The notes under the pieces are model-generated. The model ran no database searches. It was given only the letters and a program-made list of their open reading frames with translations, and was not told the DNA's origin. 64,000 bases of DNA from Nitratireductor soli (GTDB taxonomy: Bacteria > Pseudomonadota > Alphaproteobacteria > Rhizobiales > Rhizobiaceae), in contig NZ_LFVY01000009.1 of NCBI RefSeq assembly GCF_001050155.1, forward strand, positions 124,001 through 188,000. The letters are read 5' to 3'. Of the stretch, positions 56,191 to 64,000 are shown piece by piece. The translations under genes were made by a program, and so were the position numbers. Each line of letters opens with the position of its first letter. The stretch's first letter is position 1.

Positions 56191-56892
56191 GTGACAGAAC
56201 CCGTGATCGAACTGGAAGACTTGTCGCTGACACTGGGCGAGGGCGCCTCCTCGGTTCATGTGCTGAAGGGCATCAGCCTGTCGGTCGAGCCCGGCCAGTC
56301 GACGGCGATCGTCGGTCCGTCGGGGTCGGGGAAATCCACGCTCCTGATGGTCATCGCCGGGCTCGAGCGGATCGACAGCGGGACGATCCGCGTCGGCGGA
56401 ACGGTTCTGAACGGCCTCAGCGAGGATGCGATCGCCGCCTTTCGCGGCCGGACGATCGGCATCGTCTTCCAATCCTTCCACCTCATCCCCAACATGACGG
56501 CGCTTGAGAATGTCGCCGTGCCTCTGGAGCTGGCCGGCCATGGCGACCCGTTCGGCGCCGCAGAAGCGGAACTCGCCGCGGTGGGCCTGAGCGATCGGCT
56601 GACCCATTATCCGGGCGAACTGTCGGGCGGCGAGCAGCAGCGCGTCGCCATCGCCCGCGCGCTGGCGCCCCGGCCGGCGATCCTCATCGCCGACGAGCCG
56701 ACCGGCAATCTCGACCAGGCGACCGGCCGGCAGATCGCCGATCTTCTGTTCGCCAAGGCGCAGGAGCGCGGCACCTCTCTGGTGCTGGTCACGCATGATC
56801 CGTCGCTGGCCGCGCGCTGCGCGCGACAGGTGTCCATGCGCTCGGGCCGCATCGAGACGGCTGCGCCGCTAGAGAAGGCCGCGCTGGCATGA
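56191..56892 (+). CDS. ABC transporter ATPase YbbA-like
   Basis: A 233-residue MacB/LolD-family ATPase: Walker A VGPSGSGKSTLL, signature LSGGEQQRVAIARAL, Walker B ILIADEPTGNLD and H-loop LVTHD. It pairs with the FtsX-type permease that overlaps it by 4 bases. Export of lipids or peptides is suspected; the substrate is unknown. Confidence 0.93.
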   Translation: MTEPVIELEDLSLTLGEGASSVHVLKGISLSVEPGQSTAIVGPSGSGKSTLLMVIAGLERIDSGTIRVGGTVLNGLSEDAIAAFRGRTIGIVFQSFHLIPNMTALENVAVPLELAGHGDPFGAAEAELAAVGLSDRLTHYPGELSGGEQQRVAIARALAPRPAILIADEPTGNLDQATGRQIADLLFAKAQERGTSLVLVTHDPSLAARCARQVSMRSGRIETAAPLEKAALA

Positions 56893-59438
56893 GTTTCACG
56901 CGCACGCTGCGTCTGGCCGTCCGATTCTCGCTGCGCGAGATGCGCGGCGGCCTGTCGGGGTTCTTCATCTTCATGGCCTGCATTGCGCTGGGTGTCGGCG
57001 CCATCGGCGGCGTCAACTCCGTGGCGCGCGCCATTGGCGACGCGGTGGAGGCGCAGGGCCAGTCGCTGCTGGCCGCCGATCTTCGCTTCGAGCTCAACCA
57101 GCGGCGCGCCGACGATGCGGAACGGAACTTTCTGGCCGGTCTCGGCGACGCCGCCGAAAGCGCCAATATGCGCTCGATGGCGCGGCTTGGCGATGGTTCC
57201 GACCAGACACTGGTCGAAGTGAAGGCGGTCGATGGAGCGTATCCACTCTATGGCGCGCTGGTGACGGAACCACAGCTTTCGCATGACGATCTGTTCGGCG
57301 AGCAGGATGGGGCTTTCGGCGCGGCGGCACCCGATCTGCTGTTCGAGCGGCTCGGGCTGAAGGTGGGCGACCGCCTCATGCTGGGCGGCCAGGCCATCGA
57401 ACTGCGCGCGGTGCTTGAAACCGAACCGGACGCCGTTTCCGACGGGTTCGGTTTCGCTCCGCGCCTGATGGTGTCGCTCGAAGGGCTGGAAGCGACGGGG
57501 TTGATCCAACCCGGCAGCCTGGTCGAGCATGTCTACAAGATTCGCCTGCCGGACAATGCCGGCGACGGCGTGCTGGAGACGGCCCGCGCGCAGGCTGGCG
57601 CGGACTTTCCCGACGCCGGCTGGAGCATCCGGACGCGCAGCAACGCCGCGCCGTCATTGTCGAGCAACATCGAGCGGTTCTCGCAGTTCCTGACGTTGGT
57701 CGGGCTGACGGCGCTGGTCGTCGGCGGGGTCGGCGTCGCCAACGCGGTGCGCGCCTATCTCGACGGCAAGCGGGCGGTGATCGCCACGTTCAAGAGCCTG
57801 GGCGCGTCCGGAGGCTTCGTCTTCACCGTTTATCTGGTGCAGATCGGCCTGATCGCAGCCATCGGCATCGCCGCCGGCCTGGTGCTTGGCGCGCTGATGC
57901 CGTTTTCCGCCTCGGCGGTGCTGGCCGGCGTGTTGCCGGTGCCGGCGGCGGGCGGGCTCTATCCCGGCGCGCTGGGCACCGCGGCGCTGTTCGGGCTGAT
58001 GATCACCCTGGTCTTCGCCGTGATGCCGCTCGGCCGCGCACGCGACGTGCCGGCAACGGCACTGTTCCGCGAGATGGGCATCGAGGGGCGCGGCTGGCCA
58101 AAGCCGGTCTACATCGCTGTTTCGGTCGCCATCGCCGCCGGATTGGCCGGGTTGGCGATCTGGTTCTCCGATGACCGGCGCATGGCGGCGATCTTCGTCG
58201 GCGCGACGGTGTTCGCCTTCATCGTCCTGCGCGTTGTGGCGCTCGGCATCGAGTGGCTGGCGCGGCGCAGTCCGCGTGTTGCCTCGACGCCGCTGCGTCT
58301 GGCGCTGGGCAACATCCACCGCCCCGGTGCACTGACGCCGTCCGTCGTTCTGTCGCTTGGCCTCGGCCTGACCCTGCTGGCCACGCTGGCGCTGATCGAC
58401 GGCAATCTCAGGCAGCAGATCACCGGCAATCTGCCGAAGGTGGCGCCGAACTTCTTCTTCGTCGACATCCAGGGCAGCGAGGTCGAGAATTTCGCCGCTC
58501 TGGTCGAGAAGGAGGCCCCACAGGGCATGCTGATGCGCGTGCCGATGCTGCGCGGGCGCATCACGGCGCTCAACGGGGTCAATGTGCGCGACATGACAAT
58601 TCCTCCTGAAGGCGGATGGGTGCTGCGCGGCGACCGTGGCATCACCTATTCGGCCGAGATGCCGGAAAACGCCACGTTGACCGAGGGCGAATGGTGGGCG
58701 CCCGATTATCAAGGCGAACCGCTGGTTTCCTTTGTCGAGGAGGAAGGCCGGCAATTGGGCCTGAAACTCGGCGACACGATCACCGTCAACGTGCTCGGGC
58801 GCACCGTGACGGCACGGATTGGCAGTTTCCGGCGTGTCGAATGGGAATCGCTGGCGATCAATTTCGTCATGGTGTTCTCGCCCAACACCTTCGCCGGCGC
58901 GCCGCATGCCTGGCTTGCCACGCTGACGGATGCGGAGGCGACGCCGGCCGACGAATCGCGCCTTCTGAATGCAGTGACACGCGCCTTTCCGACCGTGACG
59001 ACCGTGCGCGTGAAAGACGCGCTCGACGTGGTCAACCGACTGGTGAGCCAGCTTGCAACGGCCGTCCGCGCGGCGGCGGCCGTTGCGCTGATCGCCTCCG
59101 TCCTGGTGCTTTCGGGCGCGCTCGCCGCGGGCAACCGGGCGCGTATCCACGATGCGGTGGTGCTGAAGACGCTGGGAGCGACGCGGCGCACGCTGATCGC
59201 CGCTTTCTCGCTGGAATACCTGCTGATCGGTCTGGCGACGGCCGTGTTCGCGCTTGTGGCGGGTAGCGTGGCCGCCTGGTTCGTCGTTTCGCAGATCATG
59301 GGCCTGGCATCGAGCTTCCTGCCGGAGGTGGCGTTGTCGACGATCGTCATCGCCCTGGTGCTGACGGTCGGCTTCGGTCTGGTCGGAACGTGGCGGGTTC
59401 TGGGGCACAAGGCGGCGCCCGTGCTGCGCAATCTCTGA
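56889..59438 (+). CDS. ABC transporter permease YbbP-like (FtsX domains)
   Basis: A very large 849-residue permease with ~10 helices and FtsX-type ends: TMH1 near residues 20-40 (GFFIFMACIALGVGAIGGVN), a periplasmic region, a central membrane block (~265-450, VGLTALVVGGVGVANAVRAYLDGKRAVIATFKSLGASGGFVFTVYLV), a second periplasmic region and a C-terminal helix trio (DAVVLKTLGATRRTLIAAFSLEYLLIGLATAVFALVAGSVAAWFV). The duplicated FtsX layout is typical of YbbP. Coupled to YbbA; acts with TesA by conserved neighbourhood only. Confidence 0.92.
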   Translation: MSFTRTLRLAVRFSLREMRGGLSGFFIFMACIALGVGAIGGVNSVARAIGDAVEAQGQSLLAADLRFELNQRRADDAERNFLAGLGDAAESANMRSMARLGDGSDQTLVEVKAVDGAYPLYGALVTEPQLSHDDLFGEQDGAFGAAAPDLLFERLGLKVGDRLMLGGQAIELRAVLETEPDAVSDGFGFAPRLMVSLEGLEATGLIQPGSLVEHVYKIRLPDNAGDGVLETARAQAGADFPDAGWSIRTRSNAAPSLSSNIERFSQFLTLVGLTALVVGGVGVANAVRAYLDGKRAVIATFKSLGASGGFVFTVYLVQIGLIAAIGIAAGLVLGALMPFSASAVLAGVLPVPAAGGLYPGALGTAALFGLMITLVFAVMPLGRARDVPATALFREMGIEGRGWPKPVYIAVSVAIAAGLAGLAIWFSDDRRMAAIFVGATVFAFIVLRVVALGIEWLARRSPRVASTPLRLALGNIHRPGALTPSVVLSLGLGLTLLATLALIDGNLRQQITGNLPKVAPNFFFVDIQGSEVENFAALVEKEAPQGMLMRVPMLRGRITALNGVNVRDMTIPPEGGWVLRGDRGITYSAEMPENATLTEGEWWAPDYQGEPLVSFVEEEGRQLGLKLGDTITVNVLGRTVTARIGSFRRVEWESLAINFVMVFSPNTFAGAPHAWLATLTDAEATPADESRLLNAVTRAFPTVTTVRVKDALDVVNRLVSQLATAVRAAAAVALIASVLVLSGALAAGNRARIHDAVVLKTLGATRRTLIAAFSLEYLLIGLATAVFALVAGSVAAWFVVSQIMGLASSFLPEVALSTIVIALVLTVGFGLVGTWRVLGHKAAPVLRNL

Positions 59439-59559
59439 TCGGCAAGAGGCTGGCAAAGCATTAACCGTTATCGGCGTGATTGGCCGGCATGGGGCGCGAA
59501 CTCTTGCCGCATCGGCGTTTCCGGTGCGTTTGGGCCTTGTCCTAGACACAAACAGACAT
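59439..59559. other. Spacer between ybbP and the ybhL leader
   Basis: No gene seen. TTAACC near 59462 and GACACAAACAGACATCATA (59545-59563) could be part of the YbhL promoter region; no firm motif. Confidence 0.4.
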
Positions 59560-59640
59560 CATATTTGAAGCACGCATGCTGGACTCCCGCCAGCGGCGCA
59601 CGGCCCGCTGGCCGTCACCGGACGGGAATTTAGCCAGAAA
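59560..59640 (+). ncRNA. Probable ybhL leader RNA element
   Basis: Just upstream of the BI-1 (YbhL) gene lies a stem-rich leader: GCTGGACTCCCGCCAGCGG (59579-59597), CCCGCTGGCCG (59603-59613) and ACCGGACGGG (59616-59625) can pair in an extended structure. In alphaproteobacteria a conserved ybhL leader (Rfam family) occurs in this place; I match it by position and structure, not by a covariance search. Confidence 0.5.
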
Positions 59641-59649
59641 GGGGTAATT

Positions 59650-60426
59650 ATGGCTGACCTTCGTAACTATCAGGCCCGCGTAGCGCCCGGCGCTCGCGCG
59701 GACGCGGCCATCGACGAGGGCCTGCGCGCCTATATGATTCGCGTCTACAATCTCATGGCGCTCGGCCTGGCGATCACCGGCCTGGCAGCGCTGGGCACGA
59801 TCATGTTCGCCACCACCAACGACCCGGCTGCCGCCGTGGCCACGCTCGGCAACGGCAAGATGCTGACCGGCCTCGGCGCCGCCCTCTACGGCTCGCCGCT
59901 CCGCTGGGTGGTGATGCTGGCGCCGCTCGGAATGGTGTTCTTCCTCTCCGCCCGCCTCAACTCGATGAGCGTTTCGGGCGCGCAGACGGCGTTCTGGGTG
60001 TTCGCCGGCCTTATGGGCCTCTCCCTGTCGTCGATCTTCCTGGTCTATACGGGCCAGAGCATCGTGCGGACCTTCTTCATCACGGCCGCCTCCTTCGGCG
60101 CGCTGTCGCTGTGGGGCTACACGACCAAGCGTGACCTGTCGGGCATGGGCTCGTTCCTGTTCATGGGTCTGATCGGCCTGATCATCGCCTCGATCGTCAA
60201 CATCTTCCTTGCCTCGTCCGCCATGCAGTTCGCCATCTCGGCAATCGGCGTGCTGGTGTTCGCCGGCCTGACGGCCTACGACACGCAGCAGATCAAGGAA
60301 ATGTACTACGAAGGCGACGACAGCTCCGTGTCCGGCCGCAAGGCGATCATGGGCGCGCTCAGGCTCTATCTCGACTTCATCAACCTGTTCACGTTCCTGC
60401 TGCATTTCCTCGGCAATCGCGAGTAG
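59650..60426 (+). CDS. ybhL: Bax inhibitor-1/YccA-family membrane protein YbhL
   Basis: 258 residues, seven predicted helices after a soluble N-terminus (MADLRNYQARVAPGARADAAIDEGLRAYMIRVYNLMALGLAITGLAAL). Late motifs TKRDLSGMGSFLFMGLIGLIIASIVN and LTAYDTQQIKEMYYEGDD, with the conserved Asp of the BI-1 gate (YDTQ), place it in the BI-1 family, implicated in membrane calcium/proton leak or protease control. Start has AAAGGGG 8 bases upstream. Confidence 0.93.
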   Translation: MADLRNYQARVAPGARADAAIDEGLRAYMIRVYNLMALGLAITGLAALGTIMFATTNDPAAAVATLGNGKMLTGLGAALYGSPLRWVVMLAPLGMVFFLSARLNSMSVSGAQTAFWVFAGLMGLSLSSIFLVYTGQSIVRTFFITAASFGALSLWGYTTKRDLSGMGSFLFMGLIGLIIASIVNIFLASSAMQFAISAIGVLVFAGLTAYDTQQIKEMYYEGDDSSVSGRKAIMGALRLYLDFINLFTFLLHFLGNRE

Positions 60427-60450
60427 CGGAAGCTGGAAATATGCTATGCA

Positions 60451-60479
60451 AAGGGCGGCCTTCGGGCCGCCCTTTTTTT
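60451..60479 (+). terminator. Terminator after ybhL
   Basis: Stem AAGGGCGGCC with GGCCGCCCTT around TTCG, followed by seven T residues (to 60479). Confidence 0.95.
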
Positions 60480-60517
60480 GTTTATCGGCGGGCCGCAACG
60501 GCGGGCCGGACGATCGA

Positions 60518-60564
60518 CTGACACCCCTGGCTGACACCCCTGCTGAGACCCCCGGCTGAGACCA
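60518..60564 (+). repeat. Degenerate 13-base tandem repeat before the acetyltransferase gene
   Basis: Four imperfect copies: CTGACACCCCTGG (60518), CTGACACCCCTG (60531), CTGAGACCCCCGG (60543), CTGAGACCA (60556). The array occupies the place of the ribosome-binding site of the 60565 gene. Confidence 0.7.
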
Positions 60565-61140
60565 ATGAACGCAATCTCCTATCGCCCGGCGACGCCCGCC
60601 GACATATCCGCCATCACGCAGATCTACGCCCATGCGGTGACCAACGGCACGGCAAGCTACGAACTCGATCCGCCGGACGCGGCAGACATGCTGTCACGCA
60701 TGCGGGCGCTGACGGAGAAGGGATATCCCTTTCTGGTGGCGAGCGATGGCGAGATGGTGCTCGGCTATGCCTATGCGGGGCCGTTTCGCCCGCGCAGGGC
60801 CTATCGCTTCATGGTCGAGGATTCGGTCTATGTCGCTCCACAGGCTCAGGGCCGGGGTGTCGGGCGCGGCCTCCTCGAACGCCTTGTCGAAGCTTGCGAA
60901 ACACTGGGTTTCCGCCAGATCCTGGCGGTGATCGGCGACGGGTCCCGGCACCGGGCTTCCGTCGGGCTGCATGCGGCGCTGGGCTTTCGCCATACAGGCG
61001 TCCTGGAAGGCAGCGGGTACAAGCACGGCAGGTGGCTCGACACGGTGTTCATGCAGTTGACGCTGAACGGCGGCACGGACACTCCGCCCGATCCCGAATC
61101 CCTGCCGGAGAGGCTGTTTCGCGGCGATGCCGGGTCCTGA
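60565..61140 (+). CDS. GNAT N-acetyltransferase, phosphinothricin/methionine-sulfone type
   Basis: 191 residues with the GNAT acetyl-CoA loop VAPQAQGRGVGRGLLERL (Q/R-x-x-G-x-G/A) and a N-terminal YRPATPADISAITQIYAHAV. ASYELDPPDAADML matches the T-A-S-F/Y-E-x-x-P pattern of PAT/MddA relatives, which acetylate phosphinothricin, methionine sulfone or sulfoximine. The gene lacks a clear Shine-Dalgarno; the tandem repeat occupies that region. Confidence 0.88.
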   Translation: MNAISYRPATPADISAITQIYAHAVTNGTASYELDPPDAADMLSRMRALTEKGYPFLVASDGEMVLGYAYAGPFRPRRAYRFMVEDSVYVAPQAQGRGVGRGLLERLVEACETLGFRQILAVIGDGSRHRASVGLHAALGFRHTGVLEGSGYKHGRWLDTVFMQLTLNGGTDTPPDPESLPERLFRGDAGS

Positions 61141-61210
61141 ACGCCGGACCGTCGGCGGGCGTTTTCCGGCAAGTCCAGGAGCGCAGAGAAGATGCCCCTT
61201 ATATCGTTGA

Positions 61211-61358
61211 CCGTTCAGGCATGGATCCTCGGGTCGGGGCCCGAGGATGACGAACCATATGGCGGGACGGTGTTAACCACCGCCCGTCGATGACTTGCGA
61301 TGTGCCTCAACCCTCTTCATTCTCGGGCCCCGACCCGAGGATCCATGCCTGAACCGTA
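61211..61358. repeat. Palindromic repeat, family A copies 4 and 5 (inverted pair)
   Basis: Copy 4 (61211-61255) reads GTTCAGGCATGGATCCTCGG, then TCGGGGCCCGAGGATGACG. Copy 5 (61316-61358) is its reverse complement, including the same GGGCCCCGACCC-type loop variant. The inverted pair arrangement matches 40988-41130. Confidence 0.88.
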
Positions 61359-61412
61359 AAAAAAGTTTCAGCCGGCGTTGTGTACGGTGCTCCGAGTTCC
61401 GGATCGTCGACG

Positions 61413-61799
61413 TCAGCCGCGGACCAGCCGCGGCGATTTGTCGAACACCGCCAGAACCCGTGCCAGTTCATGGCCGCGCTTGAGAATGGCGCCGGTTGCC
61501 GCAACGACGCTGTAGGCGCCCTGCTTGCGCGTCAATTTCGGATCCTTGACGATCTGGAAAAGCGGAATCTCGCTGGCTCGGCGAAAAACGGAGAAGATGG
61601 CGCGGTCTTTCAGATGGTCGATGGCGTAGTCGCGCCATTCGCCCGCTGCGACCATGTGGCCGTAGAGGCGGAGTATCTGGTCCAGCTCACGCCGCTCGAA
61701 GGTAACGGGAAGGTCGGATCGCGCCTGCCGCGCCTCGTGCAGCGGAATCAATATTCCGGAGCCGTCCCTATCCTCCCCCTGGTTGCCGTAATCGGTCAT
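61413..61799 (-). CDS. DUF2794-domain protein
   Basis: 128 residues with the DUF2794 core VTFERRELDQILRLYGHMVAAGEWRDYAIDHLKDRAIFSVFRRASEIPLFQIVKDPKLTRKQGAYSVVAATGAILKRGHELARVLAVF. Conserved in alphaproteobacteria, function unknown. The start at 61799 (MTDYGNQ) is chosen because the upstream extension is not conserved-looking. Confidence 0.85.
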   Translation of the reverse strand: MTDYGNQGEDRDGSGILIPLHEARQARSDLPVTFERRELDQILRLYGHMVAAGEWRDYAIDHLKDRAIFSVFRRASEIPLFQIVKDPKLTRKQGAYSVVAATGAILKRGHELARVLAVFDKSPRLVRG

Positions 61800-61872
61800 T
61801 GGCCTGACCCTCATGACGATTTGGTGACGTGGAAGGTTCGCCCGAGGCCACGCGAAATGCAAGCCCCGCGTT

Positions 61873-61982
61873 CTTTACAGCATCGACCCGAAAATCGGAA
61901 TCGATCTTCGGAAAGCACGATGTGTAGATTCAAAGAGTTAGAACGTCCTTGTGTAGCGCCCGAATGGACGCACGGCGCTCCA
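61873..61982 (+). repeat. Dispersed repeat, family D copy 2
   Basis: TTACAGCATCGACCCGAAAA, TCGGAATCGATCTTCGG, TAGATTCAAAGAGTTAGAAC, GTCCTTGTG and CGCACGGCGCTC correspond block for block to 44416-44519. Diverged copy; no gene inside. Confidence 0.65.
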
Positions 61983-62298
61983 AGACGCGGAAGGCAACGG
62001 AAAGGCGTTCTCGCGCGGCAGCTGTTTGCCGGCGCAGCTTTTCTGATTCGCAACCCGCAATCGTTAGCCGACGGTCACAAATCAGGACGAACTGTCGGAA
62101 TTGGTGATGGCTTGCCACATTCTCGCCGTGTTTTGTCCAAGCTCATGCCCCATTATCCCATGACCATCGCCTTGTTGCCTGAGACGGTTCGGTCCGGACA
62201 CCGGCCTCGAAAACCCCAAGCCCCCCGCCCTCGGGGTCATGGCCGGATCGAACCAACTCGGGTCTCCCGGTCCAGGCAACGGTCCCAAGGAAGTCACA
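61983..62298 (+). other. Gene-free stretch, possible small-RNA gene ending at the 62299 terminator
   Basis: No protein gene is convincing. Short internal stems are visible (CCCC and CTCGGGG at 62215-62237; GGTCTCCCGG... near 62260-62285). The orphan terminator at its end is in the plus direction although both flanking genes are on the minus strand, so a plus-strand small transcript is possible; its start is not identified. Confidence 0.3.
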
Positions 62299-62330
62299 AC
62301 CGGTGCTGGTCCAGCCAGCGCCGGTTTTTT
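62299..62330 (+). terminator. Orphan plus-strand terminator
   Basis: 11 bp stem ACCGGTGCTGG with CCAGCGCCGGT (one G-U), loop TCCAG, six T residues 62325-62330. It faces the plus strand although no plus-strand gene precedes it. Confidence 0.85.
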
Positions 62331-62352
62331 CATGTTGGGGAGGAAAGGCCGG

Positions 62353-63138
62353 TCAGGGCGCCAGCAGCGCCGCGCCGAGGATCGGGCCCGGGCGACCGCT
62401 CTTGTCGACCACCTGCAGCAGCACGGCGCAGCCATTGCCCTTTTTCATCAGCTCGTTCTTCGGCAATTCGAAGCTCTTTGGCGTGCCGCTCCACATGCCG
62501 ATGGTCTGCATGCCGTTGACGGTGTTCCAGTAATCGAGGGTTTGGCCACGGTTTTCGCCGGCGCGGATGGCGACGGACTGCTTTGGGGTAAAATCGACAA
62601 TGACGACATGCGCATTGACAGGTTCCCTGTCGCCCTTGTCGGTCAACCCGCCGGCGACGATGACAATGCTGTCGCCCTTGTCCTCGATTGAAACGTCGGC
62701 CCGCAGCCCGCGCGCCGTGTGCGCCATGTCGTCGAGCGCCGATTGAATCCGGTCGCGGCGGGCACCGTTCATGTCGCGCTGGCCGTTGACGATGGCCTGG
62801 GGGGTGTAGACGGACATCTTGTCGAGCGTTTTCGCATAGGCGCGCTGACGGGCGGTGTTCTCGGCGCTGCCCAGAACGTCATGCCAGCCGAGATAATCCC
62901 AATAATCGACATGATAGGCGAGCGCCACAATGTGTCTGGATTGGGCAAGTTCGGCCAAAACCGCGTCGGCCGGCGGGCAGGAATTGCAGCCCTGACTGGT
63001 GAACAGCTCGACGACGCCCAGGGGGCGGACTGCCTTGCCGTCGGCGAAGGCGGCGTACGGCAGGCATAAGGCAAGGGCGAACAGAACCGCCCCGCCAATC
63101 GGGATCCGCCATCTCGTCGGTTTCGAGGTTCTGGTCAT
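62353..63138 (-). CDS. DUF1223 exported thioredoxin-like protein
   Basis: 261 residues: N-terminal hydrophobic segment (GGAVLFALALCLPYAAFA), then VELFTSQGCNSCPPADAVLAELAQ with a C-x-x-C pair (CNSC) in a thioredoxin-like fold, and ALAYHVDYWDYLGWHDVL. DUF1223 proteins are probably periplasmic redox proteins; the substrate is unknown. A later tail (VILLQVVDKSGRPGPILGAALL) is typical. The start at 63138 has the signal peptide at a usual distance. Confidence 0.85.
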   Translation of the reverse strand: MTRTSKPTRWRIPIGGAVLFALALCLPYAAFADGKAVRPLGVVELFTSQGCNSCPPADAVLAELAQSRHIVALAYHVDYWDYLGWHDVLGSAENTARQRAYAKTLDKMSVYTPQAIVNGQRDMNGARRDRIQSALDDMAHTARGLRADVSIEDKGDSIVIVAGGLTDKGDREPVNAHVVIVDFTPKQSVAIRAGENRGQTLDYWNTVNGMQTIGMWSGTPKSFELPKNELMKKGNGCAVLLQVVDKSGRPGPILGAALLAP

Positions 63139-63260
63139 CGCCGCCCAACTTAAGATTTTCAATCGCCGCGAATCTAGGCAGATTAGCTGCTCAATAAAAA
63201 GTCACGTTGCGGTGAAACAGGGGGCGATAGCAAGGTGGGAATGTTCTTGGCGGAATTGTC

Positions 63261-63935
63261 GTGAGCGGGGAACTGTTCGCCGCGCTCGATCTCTATTGCG
63301 AGCGTACGGGGCCGGAATTCTGGTCGGAGCCGATCAATGCGCTGAGCAATCTCGCCTTCGTCGCCGCGGGCCTGTGGGGCGTGCGCGCCGCGCAGCGAAA
63401 CGGCGCCGGCCGGTTTGCCGCAATCCTTGCCTGGTGGGTGGTGGTGATCGGCCTCGGTTCCGGCCTGTTCCACACTTTTGCCAACAGGATGACGGCCTGG
63501 GCGGACATCCTGCCGATCGTCGGCTTCACCTTCGCCTACACATTGCTCAACCTGCACCGTTTCATCGGGCTGCGCTGGAGCAAGGCATGGCTGGGTCTCG
63601 TCGCCTTCTATGCGGCGGCTGGGCTGGTGACGGCGCTGCTGCCTGGCTGGGTGCATGCCGCCACCAACAATACCACCATGTATCTCCCCGCCCTGCTGGC
63701 GCTGCTGTTCTTCGGCGGGGTGGAAGTGGCGACCGGGCGGCGGGTCGGGTGGTACAATCTGGCGGCGGCGGCGATCTTTGTGGTTTCGGCCGCCTGCCGC
63801 ATCGTCGATCCGGCCGTATGCGGCGGCTTCCCGCTCGGCACGCATTTCCTCTGGCACCTGTTCAACGGGCTGATGCTGGGCGTGCTTCTGGCGGCGACGG
63901 CGCGCTATGGCGCGCCGCGCGACGTTTATCGCTGA
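63261..63935 (+). CDS. Ceramidase-like (CREST superfamily) membrane protein
   Basis: 224 residues with seven helices and alkaline-ceramidase signatures: INALSNLAFVAAGLWG, GSGLFHTFANRMTAWADILPI (Ser/His/Asp), and GTHFLWHLFNGLMLG (two His). GTG 63261 is the best start; ATG 63241 is out of frame. It may hydrolyse an amide lipid in the membrane or have another CREST role. Divergent from the DUF1223 gene. Confidence 0.82.
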   Translation: MSGELFAALDLYCERTGPEFWSEPINALSNLAFVAAGLWGVRAAQRNGAGRFAAILAWWVVVIGLGSGLFHTFANRMTAWADILPIVGFTFAYTLLNLHRFIGLRWSKAWLGLVAFYAAAGLVTALLPGWVHAATNNTTMYLPALLALLFFGGVEVATGRRVGWYNLAAAAIFVVSAACRIVDPAVCGGFPLGTHFLWHLFNGLMLGVLLAATARYGAPRDVYR

Positions 63936-63954
63936 CGGGCCCGAAAACGAAAAA

Positions 63955-63983
63955 CCCCGCCGGTGCGCAAGGCGCCGGCGGGG
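63955..63983. terminator. Terminator at the window end
   Basis: Stem CCCCGCCGGTGC (63955-63966) with GCGCCGGCGGGG (63972-63983). A-run before (T-run on the minus strand) and ATTT after suggest it can act in both directions between the ceramidase-like gene and whatever lies beyond. Confidence 0.75.
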
Positions 63984-64000
63984 CGATTTGAGAAGGCCGG

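Noticed and set aside
57654-59549. 631-codon open frame opposite ybbP
   Set aside because: Arg/Gln/His-rich shadow of a membrane protein gene; no family features.
61983-62330. SRP RNA, 6S RNA, RNase P RNA or tmRNA in the 62 kb gap
   Set aside because: A segment CGGTCCCAAGGAAG looked faintly SRP-like, but the tetraloop and asymmetric loop do not fit. No RNase P or tmRNA core motif is present.

Overview
This 64 kb window is GC-rich chromosomal DNA from an alphaproteobacterium, most likely order Hyphomicrobiales (Rhizobiales) and near the Mesorhizobium/Phyllobacteriaceae group. The evidence is gene content and order (ffh / chorismate mutase / rpsP, cpoB-tilS-ftsH-glmM, tandem Omp25/31-type porins, a Fur/Mur regulator divergent from a SitABCD-type operon, IalB and DUF1236 proteins), CtrA-type boxes (TTAA-N7-TTAA), and several families of short palindromic intergenic repeats of a kind common in this order. 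Species cannot be named from the sequence alone. I see no phage, CRISPR array, tRNA, rRNA or intact transposase. The only mobile-looking item is a 264 bp MITE.

Layout. 1-9.2 kb: housekeeping and leucine/lysine biosynthesis (DUF1236 fragment, ffh, chorismate mutase, rpsP, asd, leuB, leuD), a three-gene uncharacterised envelope cassette (DUF6152, a four-helix membrane protein, a 48-residue membrane peptide) and a CitE-like lyase. 9.2-18 kb: zinicin-type peptidase, cpoB, tilS, ftsH (heat-shock-like promoter), glmM and two porins with CtrA boxes. 18-22.7 kb: LysE exporter, polA, a repeat-rich gap and a Fur-family regulator. 22.8-26.4 kb: manganese/iron ABC importer sitABCD.

26.4-40.9 kb is the most coherent accessory system. 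Twelve closely packed minus-strand genes encode RidA, a five-part Liv-type ABC importer, tryptophan 2,3-dioxygenase, an aminobenzoate/benzoate-type CoA ligase, acyl-CoA dehydrogenase, enoyl-CoA hydratase, a MarR regulator, an SDR dehydrogenase and a two-domain 2-aminobenzoyl-CoA monooxygenase/reductase. A kynurenine-formamidase-like hydrolase and a lone AsnC/RAM-domain protein diverge from them. Together they read as a tryptophan -> kynurenine -> anthranilate -> anthraniloyl-CoA hybrid catabolic pathway. Kynureninase is the missing step. A tandem palindrome in the divergent promoter is a candidate MarR operator.

41-51 kb: D-lyxose isomerase-like cupin, a NodF/NodE-like acyl carrier protein and ketosynthase pair split by the MITE, an imelysin/di-haem oxidoreductase pair (probable iron uptake), and a GntR / MurQ / SIS-isomerase set for cell-wall amino-sugar recycling. 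51-64 kb: rlmN, ialB, YkvA, pterin dehydratase, a phosphatase/ThpR convergent overlap, TesA-YbbA-YbbP, YbhL with a probable ybhL leader RNA, a GNAT acetyltransferase, DUF2794, an orphan terminator that may mark a small RNA, DUF1223 and a ceramidase-like membrane protein.
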